Part shown: piece after piece, positions 53,882 to 61,250 of the stretch | Position numbering within the stretch: position 1 is the stretch's first letter | Layout of the letters: the number at the start of each line of letters is the position of its first letter | Origin: an uncultured Thalassotalea sp. | GTDB taxonomy: Bacteria > Pseudomonadota > Gammaproteobacteria > Enterobacterales > Alteromonadaceae | Length of the DNA: 64,000 nt | Assembly: GCA_947502355.1 (NCBI GenBank) | Contig: CANMZP010000002.1 | Span: 62,001-126,000, forward strand | Reading direction: 5' to 3' | The notes under the pieces: generated by a model | The model's input: only the letters and a program-made list of their open reading frames with translations | What the model was told of the DNA's origin: nothing | The model's database searches: none | Position numbers and translations under genes: made by a program

Positions 53882-56623
53882 TTAATGCGCTTGTTGCCAG
53901 TTATCACCAAAACCCGCTTCTGAAATTAGCGGGACGTCGAGTTCAACCGCATTGTCCATGAGCTCAACCAGTTTGTTTTTGGTTTGCTCAAGGATGCTTT
54001 CTTCCACTTCAAAAATTAATTCATCGTGTACTTGCATGGTCATTTTAATGCGCGGGTCGTTGTTTTCTAATAACCAGTTATCAACGGCGATCATCGCTTT
54101 CTTGATGATATCTGCGGCAGTGCCTTGCATTGGTGCGTTAATCGCTGCACGTTCTGCTGCTTTGCGTCTTGCGCCATTACGAGATTTGATTTCTGGTAAG
54201 AATAAACGACGGCCAAATAAGGTTTCAACATAACCTTGCTCATTGGCAAGCGCACGTGTGTCTTCCATATATTTTAATACGCCAGGGTAACGCTCAAAAT
54301 AGGTATCCATGTAATCTTGGGCTTTACCACGGGCAATGCCTAATTGTTTTGATAAACCAAATGCGGACATGCCGTAAATTAAACCGAAATTAATCGCTTT
54401 AGCGCTACGACGATGATCGCTAGTTACGTCTTCTAATGGCAAGTTAAAGATCTCTGACGCTGTTGCTTGGTGAATATCTTTACCGTGGGCAAAGGCATCT
54501 AATAAACCTTTATCGGCTGACAAATGCGCCATAATTCTTAACTCAATTTGCGAGTAATCGATAGCCAGAATTTTGTAACCCTCAGGGGCGATAAATGCCT
54601 GACGGATTTTCTTTCCTTCTTCTGAGCGAATAGGAATGTTTTGTAAGTTTGGATCGGTTGATGATAATCGACCCGTCGCAGTGACGGCTTGATGGTACGA
54701 GGTATGCACACGGTCGGTTTTATCACTTATCATTTGTGGCAACTTGTCTGTGTAAGTTGATTTCAATTTACTTAAACCACGATGCTCAATAATAATTTTT
54801 GGTAGTGGGTAATCCAATGCCAATTCTTGTAATACGTCTTCAGCTGTTGAAGGAGCGCCTTTAGGGGTCTTTTTGATGACCGGAATTTGTTGCTCTTCAA
54901 ATAAAATGGTTTGTAATTGCTTTGGTGAGCTTAAATTAAAGGCTTTACCAGCAATTTCATGTGCTTTCATTTCAAGCTCGTCCAAACGTATGGCTATTTG
55001 ACTGCTTTGCTCATTTAATAAATCGGCATCCACCAATACCCCTTGTTGCTCCATGCGGGCAAGCACAGGTAATAGCGGTAACTCGACTTCTCTAAATAAT
55101 TTTTTACGCTTCGGGCAACTCATTAATTTTGCCCATAAGTTAAAATGTAAGCGCAAGGTAATATCAGCATCTTCAGCGGCGTAATGGCCGGCTTTATCGA
55201 GATCAATTTGGTTGAAGGTTAATTGCTTGGCCCCTTTGCCGGCGATGTCTTCAAAGTGAACGGTTTTATAGCCAAGGTATTTGTCTGCTAGGGCATCCAT
55301 ATTATGACGCGTGGCGACACTGTTAAAACAGTAAGACTCAAGCATGGTATCAAAACCAATGCCACGCATATTGATGTCGTAGTGGCTTAATACATTGGCG
55401 TCGTATTTAAGGTTTTGGCCAATTTTTAATACGCTTTCACTTTCTAGCAGAGGTTTTAATTGTGCCAGTACCCAGTCTAAGTCTAATTGCTCAGGTGCAC
55501 CTTCGTAATCATGTGCAACAGGGACGTAAGCGGCTTTGCCTGGCTCTATGGCAAAGGATAAACCCACCAGTTCGGCCTGCATATAATCAACGCTAGTGGT
55601 TTCGGTATCGAAGGCAAATGTTCTGCTATTTTGCAATTTCTCTAGCCATGTATTGAAGCTGTCCTTGCTTAATACGATGTCGTATTCTGTTTCAATAGCG
55701 GGCTCTTCTGGTGTTGATTTTTGTTGTGAAGATTCTTCCGATTCAGCATTACTTTCGCCACTGTTTTTATCTAATTCAGCCAATAAGCGTTTTAATTCAA
55801 ACTTGGTGTATAACTCACGCAGGGTGTCGGTATCGGCAGGGCTTGCTTCAATTTGGTCAATGCTCTGTTCCAGTTCAACATCCAGCTTAATGGTGGCTAG
55901 CTCGTATGAAAGCGGTAATTGCTCAAGGGCTTTACGCAGGTTTTCACCAATCTTACCTTTTACGCTATCGGCATTGTCCATTACGGTTTTTAAATCGCCA
56001 TGTTGGGTTAACCATTTAACGGCGGTTTTAGGGCCACACTTTTCAACGCCAGGAATGTTATCGACTTTATCGCCCATTAAGGCTAGGTAATCGATGATTT
56101 GATCAGGGCGTACGCCAAATTTCTCCATAACACCATCTACGTCGGTTACGGTATTGGTCATGGTGTTAATTAAACGTACGTGCTCAGTAACCAACTGAGC
56201 CATATCTTTATCACCGGTTGAAATTACGGTTTCAAGACCTAAATCACTTGCTTGATTGGCTAGGGTGCCAATAACGTCATCGGCTTCAACGTCGTTAATC
56301 ACCAACAAAGGCAAGCCCATGGCTTCAATAATGTTATGCAGCGGGGCAATTTGGCAGCGCAAATCGTCTGGCATCGGTGGGCGATTTGCCTTGTACTCCG
56401 GGTAAAGATCATTACGGAAGGTTTTGCCTTTAGCATCAAACACCACGATGATCTTGCCACCGGGGTAGTCCTTTTGCAGGCTCTTGATCATGTTTAACAC
56501 ACCGGTTATCGCGCCGGTAGGATGACCATCTTGGGTCGATAAAGCTTGCAGATAAGGTACGTAATAAGCGCGGAATAAATACGAAGATCCGTCGACCAGA
56601 ATATAAGGTGCTGATTGAGTCAT
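53882..56623 (-). CDS. polA: DNA polymerase I
   Basis: Replication and repair polymerase of 913 residues. Three domains: 5'-3' exonuclease at the N-terminus (YILVDGSSYLFRAYY, VVFDAKGKTFRNDLYPEYKANRPPMP, GDKDMAQLV, GDKVDNIPG), 3'-5' proofreading exonuclease in the middle (FAFDTETTSVDYM, NLKYD, AAEDADITLRL), and polymerase with motif A LAIDYSQIELR, motif B RRSAKAINFGLIYG and motif C VHDELIFEV. All acidic active-site residues are present, including the proofreading DTE. Length is normal. Its upstream region carries two DnaA-box matches. Confidence 0.98.
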   Translation of the reverse strand: MTQSAPYILVDGSSYLFRAYYVPYLQALSTQDGHPTGAITGVLNMIKSLQKDYPGGKIIVVFDAKGKTFRNDLYPEYKANRPPMPDDLRCQIAPLHNIIEAMGLPLLVINDVEADDVIGTLANQASDLGLETVISTGDKDMAQLVTEHVRLINTMTNTVTDVDGVMEKFGVRPDQIIDYLALMGDKVDNIPGVEKCGPKTAVKWLTQHGDLKTVMDNADSVKGKIGENLRKALEQLPLSYELATIKLDVELEQSIDQIEASPADTDTLRELYTKFELKRLLAELDKNSGESNAESEESSQQKSTPEEPAIETEYDIVLSKDSFNTWLEKLQNSRTFAFDTETTSVDYMQAELVGLSFAIEPGKAAYVPVAHDYEGAPEQLDLDWVLAQLKPLLESESVLKIGQNLKYDANVLSHYDINMRGIGFDTMLESYCFNSVATRHNMDALADKYLGYKTVHFEDIAGKGAKQLTFNQIDLDKAGHYAAEDADITLRLHFNLWAKLMSCPKRKKLFREVELPLLPVLARMEQQGVLVDADLLNEQSSQIAIRLDELEMKAHEIAGKAFNLSSPKQLQTILFEEQQIPVIKKTPKGAPSTAEDVLQELALDYPLPKIIIEHRGLSKLKSTYTDKLPQMISDKTDRVHTSYHQAVTATGRLSSTDPNLQNIPIRSEEGKKIRQAFIAPEGYKILAIDYSQIELRIMAHLSADKGLLDAFAHGKDIHQATASEIFNLPLEDVTSDHRRSAKAINFGLIYGMSAFGLSKQLGIARGKAQDYMDTYFERYPGVLKYMEDTRALANEQGYVETLFGRRLFLPEIKSRNGARRKAAERAAINAPMQGTAADIIKKAMIAVDNWLLENNDPRIKMTMQVHDELIFEVEESILEQTKNKLVELMDNAVELDVPLISEAGFGDNWQQAH

Positions 56624-57202
56624 AAAATTAGATTTTTAGGTAAGAAATTTCTGGGTTTAAGGATGCCACAGTTGGCCATGTCAGTCTAATAGTATTAGGT
56701 TGGTTGATATCATTAAAAAGATCAATTGCTGATCTTTTCGCCTGTGGATAACTCTGTTAACAGAAAGATCGACTCCACCTGCCACAAATTAATAGTGGAA
56801 AGTGTTAACCTTCTGAAAAGCTTTTAAATAGTGGTTTTAAGAAAAATGTAATCGCTATTTTTTATTCTTTTTGTCGGATTATCAAATGTGGATAATGTTC
56901 CGCAAGATTGTTACATGCTTGTAAATTTTTATTGTTTCTTTTTTCACCAGCGCTAAAGATACTAGCAGAATGTTTTTCGAAAAAAAACACATTTTTTTAA
57001 CTTTTTTGCATATTTTTTATAGGCTTAGTTCTGATTAAAAAGTGAACGGATTGCTAGCCCTTTATTTTACTGAGTTACGGCTGTTTTTTGTGCTTTGACG
57101 AAGCCAAAATGCGGAACATATTGTATTGTCTAATAAATTAATTTTTCTTTTTTCTCTGATAGGCTAGTAACACAATAAAACGAAAAATAATTGAGCCACA
57201 CC
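56624..57202. other. AT-rich region upstream of polA with two DnaA-box matches
   Basis: About 580 bp with no gene. Two exact TGTGGATAA (reverse of TTATCCACA) sites at 56743-56751 and 56887-56895, several GATC sites between, and a strongly T-rich stretch at about 56935-57020. It holds the polA promoter. A DnaA-regulated promoter is more likely than an origin, as no dnaA, gyrB or mnmG neighbours are seen. Confidence 0.5.
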
Positions 57203-57455
57203 ATGCATTCGTTCAAAAATTGCCTGTTATTTATTAGCCTGTGTATTCTTTTTCCCACTTATGCACAGGCATCGATCAGCGTATCGACAGCATATTGGCG
57301 CCAATTGCCGACCTATTTACCGGTATTATCTTTTAAAGCATCGAACTCGGTGGAGCGCAAATCCCACTTATTGTTATTTGGCTTAGTGTGGCATCCTTAT
57401 TTTTTACTCTGTATTTTGGCTTTATTAACGTTAAGGGATTCGGCCATTCAATAAA
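57203..57455 (+). pseudogene. remnant of an alanine/glycine:cation symporter (AGCS) N-terminus
   Basis: Decayed gene. The first frame, from ATG 57203, gives a signal-like MHSFKNCLLFISLCILFPTY, but from about 57276 the homology continues in another frame: SILAPIADLFTGIIF, in-frame TAA (57334-57336), then SIELGGAQIPLIVIWLSVAS and FINVKGFGHSIK. These match the N-terminal part of AGCS sodium/amino-acid symporters. So there is one frameshift and one stop, and all of the protein after the second helix is missing. Confidence 0.62.
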
Positions 57456-57464
57456 GGTAATATT

Positions 57465-57566
57465 TTTAAGATTGGTGCCAAACAAACACCAAACGGAGAA
57501 ATATTAAGCGATTCTCGCTTGCAACATCAGCAATTTGTTAATGGTGGTAACATTACTTTCTATTAA
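57465..57566 (+). pseudogene. C-terminal remnant of an outer-membrane beta-barrel protein
   Basis: A 33-codon open frame lacking a start, FKIGAKQTPNGEILSDSRLQ followed by HQQFVNGGNITFY and TAA. The aromatic C-terminal pattern (x-I-T-F-Y) is the outer-membrane insertion signal, and the rest resembles a last barrel strand pair. It directly follows the symporter remnant, as if a deletion had fused two genes. Family not identified. Confidence 0.4.
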
Positions 57567-57948
57567 TCCCTTTCCATTGAGGTTTACAAAGGAGAGCAAT
57601 AAGTAACCTAATCAATTTTCTTAAAATGTCCTTTGTAATGGGTGTTTAGGCGGAGTAAACGCTTACCTTTACTGTTGGTCTAAAAATGTCCATTAGTACA
57701 TTTCGTTATTTCTCGCTCTAAATTGTGTAGCGATATGTAGCGAATGTGTAGCTGTTTGTGTCCCTCGAGTTCTCAATTGTTAACCAGCCTTATACATACG
57801 TATGCACAAGCTTGTCTGAGTTTTAAATTAGGTGAATGATGCGCGTGCAACAAGGATTTATCTAGGTTTAGACCAAATATAAAAATTTGATTCACAAAAA
57901 TATAACCGGATAGGTCTTTTTAAAATAAAAAACTCCAGAGGAAAACAA
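57567..57948. other. upstream region of TBDR at 57949
   Basis: About 380 bp, no gene. It holds the LacI-type operator at 57793-57806 and the receptor promoter; the frame on the minus strand across the receptor start is antisense and not accepted. Confidence 0.5.
57793..57806. promoter_or_regulatory. LacI-type operator upstream of distant starch-type TBDR
   Basis: TACATACGTATGCA, with the ATACGTAT core, 143 bp upstream of the receptor at 57949. It links this receptor to the starch genes 40-57 kb away. Confidence 0.7.
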
Positions 57949-60660
57949 ATGACTTCATTCAAACCAAACGCAGTTGCTGCAGCACTTATTTGTGCCGGTT
58001 TAACTCCATTTAGTTCCATCGCCAATGCAGCACCCGAAGAACAAGCTTTAGATACGCAAGAACTTGAAGTAATCGAAGTTCGCGGTATTCGTCGCTCTCT
58101 TGAAGCGTCACAATCATTAAAAATGAACTCAACTTCAGTAGTAGAGGCCATTTCTGCAGAAGACATCGGTAAATTACCCGATGTCTCGATTGCTGAATCG
58201 TTAGGTCGATTACCTGGGGTTACGACACAACGATTGAATGGCCGTGCTCAATCTATTTCAATTCGTGGTATGGGCGGTGACTTCTCTGGTGCACAATTTA
58301 ATGGGCGTGAAGTAGTAACCACGGGTGATAACCGCGCGGTTGAATACGATCAGTTTCCATCGGAATTATTAAACGGTGTTGTTGTTTATAAAACACCAGA
58401 TGCGGCGCTAATTGGTCAAGGTTTATCGGGTACGGTAGACATGCAAACGGTGAGCCCTTTAGCCCACGGTGAACAGGCTTTGGTTATTGGTGGTCGTTTA
58501 GAGCAAACGGACAAAGATGCCCCAAACCCATTAGGCGATGAAGATGGTGAGCGTTTAAATGCGACCTACATTGACCAATTTATGGATAACACTTTGGGTG
58601 TGGCAATTGGTTTTGCTCATACTAAATCACCAACGCAAATGGAACGATTCGAAGCTTGGGGATACGGTGAAAATGATAAAGGCCAAACCGAAATGGGTGG
58701 CTTTAAAGTATCAAACAACTCCAATATGCTTGAGCGTGACTCGGTAATGGCCATCTTTGAATATGAGCCAAATGATCGCTTAAAATCAACCATCGATTTA
58801 TTCTATTCTGAGTTCTCTGAAGATCAAAACATTGCCATGATGGAATCAGGGTTAGGCCTTTGGTCTGGTGCTGAAATGGTTGAAGGCTCTGAAACAGTTA
58901 ATGAAAATGGCGTGGTAACCGAAGCGACTTACACAGGTGTAAAACCGGTTGTGCGTAACGACTTAAATACTCGTGACAGTGATTTATATGCGTTTGGCTG
59001 GAACACCGAATACATTTTAAATGACGACTGGAAATTAACGTCTGATTTAGCTTGGTCAAAAGTAGACCGTGTTGATATGAATTTGGAAACCTACGCAGGT
59101 ACCGATTCTGAAACCGATACAATGCACATGACCATGGGCAGTGACGGTCCTACGTTTACCCATGAAATTGACTACTCAAATAGCGGTTCTGTTGGTTTAA
59201 CGGATTCAGCGGGTTGGGGACAAGTTGGTTTCCAAAAATTTGCCGAAATTGAAGATGAAATCAAACAAGCACGGTTTGAATTAAACCGCATGCTCGATAG
59301 TGATATTTTCACTAATGTTGTAATTGGTAGCCACTTTATTGAGCGCGAAAAAACCAAAGGCAGTGAAGAATATAAAGTCAGTGGCTTTACTAGTGGTGCA
59401 AGTTATGAAACCGTGCCAGTAGAAACGTATAACGCGGATTTAAGCGAATACGGATTAGGCGATATGATGGTGTATGATCCAATGGATGCCATCAACAGCG
59501 GGGTATACGTTGTTGAAGAATACCACCACCCGGATATCACCGAAAAAGAGTGGTTTGTAAAAGAAGAAATTACCACCCTTTACACGAAAGTAGACATTGA
59601 TACCGACATTGGTGATTACACTTTAAGTGGTAACTTTGGTGTGCAAGCTGTTTATACGGATCAATATTCTCAAGCAGAAAGCTCAGATATCGACGGTAAC
59701 ATTACCGATAAAACTGGTGGCGCGACATATTGGGAGTTTTTACCAAGCATCAACTTGAACTTTAACATTGATGAAAGCCAAATTATTCGTGTTGGTTTAG
59801 CTAGAACGCTAGCGCGTCCACGTATGGATGACTTACGTGCCAGTGGCCAGTACAGCTTCGATAACAAATTTGAAGACGGTACCTCACTAGATGATTCACC
59901 ATGGAGCATGTCAGGTGGTAACCCTGAATTGGAGCCATGGATTGCTAACGCTGCCGATGTGGCTTACGAGTACTACTTTGACGAGACCCAAGGTTACGTT
60001 GCTGTTGCCTTATTCTACAAAGACTTGGATACCTACATTTACAACGAGCAAGTTGTTCATGACTTCTCTGACTACACCTTACCAGACACTTGTATCGGTG
60101 ATAATGGTGATACCAGAATGTGTAACCCAACGTACTTCTTAGGTTATGCAAGTACACCACAAAACGGTGAAGGTGGTGACATTAAAGGGGTGGAATTCAC
60201 GTTATCGGTAACGGGTGAAATGATCTCTGAAGTACTTGAAGGCTTTGGTGCAACAATGAACGCATCAAAAACAGATTCAAGCATTCAACCAGATCCAAAC
60301 AACTCTTCTACGCCTCTACCAGGTTTGTCTGAAGAAGTTGTTAACGCCACGCTTTACTACACTTACGAAGGTTTCGAAGCACGTATTAGTGCCCGCTACC
60401 GTAGTGAGTTCTTAGGTGAAGTTTCAGGCTTCGGTGGTGACCGTAATTTCCGCATGATTGATGAAGAAACGGTCGTTGATGCACAAGTCAGTTATAACTT
60501 TGCTGAAGGTACAGACCTTGAAGGCTTAACCTTATTGCTGCAAGCGGGTAACTTAACCAACGAAGCGTTTAAATCGTACGAAAATGGTGACAAAGATAAG
60601 CTTCTTGATTACCAAGAATACGGTAAAACCCTTATGCTTGGTGCAACATACAGCTTCTAA
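57949..60660 (+). CDS. TonB-dependent receptor, starch/maltodextrin type
   Basis: Outer-membrane receptor of 903 residues. Signal peptide about 1-29 (SSIANAA), EVIEVRGIRRSLEASQSLK at about 43-61, AEDIGKLPDVSIAESLGRLPG in the plug, and the same FNGREVVTTGDNRAVEYDQFPSELLNGVVVYKTPDA block seen (variant) in the receptors at 1-1865 and 5928-8675; ends in terminal Phe. Good ribosome-binding sequence AGAGGA. It shares the ATACGTAT operator and sits just before a lipoprotein alpha-amylase. It is a diverged third member of the starch-type receptor group. Confidence 0.94.
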   Translation: MTSFKPNAVAAALICAGLTPFSSIANAAPEEQALDTQELEVIEVRGIRRSLEASQSLKMNSTSVVEAISAEDIGKLPDVSIAESLGRLPGVTTQRLNGRAQSISIRGMGGDFSGAQFNGREVVTTGDNRAVEYDQFPSELLNGVVVYKTPDAALIGQGLSGTVDMQTVSPLAHGEQALVIGGRLEQTDKDAPNPLGDEDGERLNATYIDQFMDNTLGVAIGFAHTKSPTQMERFEAWGYGENDKGQTEMGGFKVSNNSNMLERDSVMAIFEYEPNDRLKSTIDLFYSEFSEDQNIAMMESGLGLWSGAEMVEGSETVNENGVVTEATYTGVKPVVRNDLNTRDSDLYAFGWNTEYILNDDWKLTSDLAWSKVDRVDMNLETYAGTDSETDTMHMTMGSDGPTFTHEIDYSNSGSVGLTDSAGWGQVGFQKFAEIEDEIKQARFELNRMLDSDIFTNVVIGSHFIEREKTKGSEEYKVSGFTSGASYETVPVETYNADLSEYGLGDMMVYDPMDAINSGVYVVEEYHHPDITEKEWFVKEEITTLYTKVDIDTDIGDYTLSGNFGVQAVYTDQYSQAESSDIDGNITDKTGGATYWEFLPSINLNFNIDESQIIRVGLARTLARPRMDDLRASGQYSFDNKFEDGTSLDDSPWSMSGGNPELEPWIANAADVAYEYYFDETQGYVAVALFYKDLDTYIYNEQVVHDFSDYTLPDTCIGDNGDTRMCNPTYFLGYASTPQNGEGGDIKGVEFTLSVTGEMISEVLEGFGATMNASKTDSSIQPDPNNSSTPLPGLSEEVVNATLYYTYEGFEARISARYRSEFLGEVSGFGGDRNFRMIDEETVVDAQVSYNFAEGTDLEGLTLLLQAGNLTNEAFKSYENGDKDKLLDYQEYGKTLMLGATYSF

Positions 60661-60686
60661 TATAAGTTAAACCAATAAAGAGTTTC

Positions 60687-60722
60687 AAAGGCATCAGAAT
60701 TGCCCTGCTGATGCCTTTTTTT
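60687..60722 (+). terminator. intrinsic terminator after TBDR
   Basis: Stem AAAGGCATCAG / CTGATGCCTTT, loop AATTGCCCTG, T-run. Confidence 0.9.
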
Positions 60723-60827
60723 ATGTCTGAAATTTATGACTCGCCAACCAACATAGAGGACATCCCCATCATTCATACCAATCAACACAGGCGCCACCTG
60801 ATCATTCACGCTAATTAACAAAACCAG

Positions 60828-60868
60828 CGTCATCCCATCACGAGCAATAGCGAGATGTGGGATCTCCT
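60828..60868. repeat. short palindromic extragenic repeat, opposite orientation
   Basis: CGTCATCCCATCACGAGCAA continuing to AGATGTGGGATCTCC; outer arms CGTCATCCCA / TGTGGGATCTCC can form a hairpin. Same family as 2252-2284, 21571-21674, with flanks like 27765-27835. Confidence 0.55.
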
Positions 60869-60901
60869 TGCTCCTTAATATGAATTGAAATTCAATTAAA
60901 T

Positions 60902-61045
60902 ATCAAAACTCGTCTTAGAATCTTTCGATATGCCAGCTTGTATATTCTGCAGACAGCTTTCCGCTGGGTTAATGCCTATGGGCACACGGCATTACGTAAA
61001 GTCAGCTTTGAACAAGCCAAATATGCCTTATATAGACAAAAATAA
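60902..61045 (+). pseudogene. coding-like remnant of unknown gene
   Basis: An open frame without start that reads through to TAA with amino-acid content typical of a real protein end: LYILQTAFRWVNAYGHTALR followed by KVSFEQAKYALYRQK. It is between a TBDR and an amylase gene. Family not recognised; it may be the tail of a lost gene or transposase. Confidence 0.3.
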
Positions 61046-61250
61046 TGCTAATAAACGGTTGGTAAAACATCAGTTTTGAGTTTTTTCTTATATTAAAAAG
61101 CCATTAAATTCAGTGGCTTCAGCATATTTAAGAAAATTTAAGTAGTATTGTAGGATATGGTCAGTAATATTGCCGGACATAAGTGATAATTACTACCTTG
61201 GCAGTGGCAAAATTTCAGTTGTTGCCGGCAACTTTACACAGGATTTTACA

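Noticed and set aside
56624-57202. Chromosomal replication origin
   Set aside because: Only two DnaA boxes and no dnaA, dnaN, mnmG or rsmG neighbours; a regulatory region of polA is simpler.
57191-57454. Intact 87-residue hydrophobic protein
   Set aside because: The second half translates to AGCS homology in another frame with a stop; it is a decayed gene.
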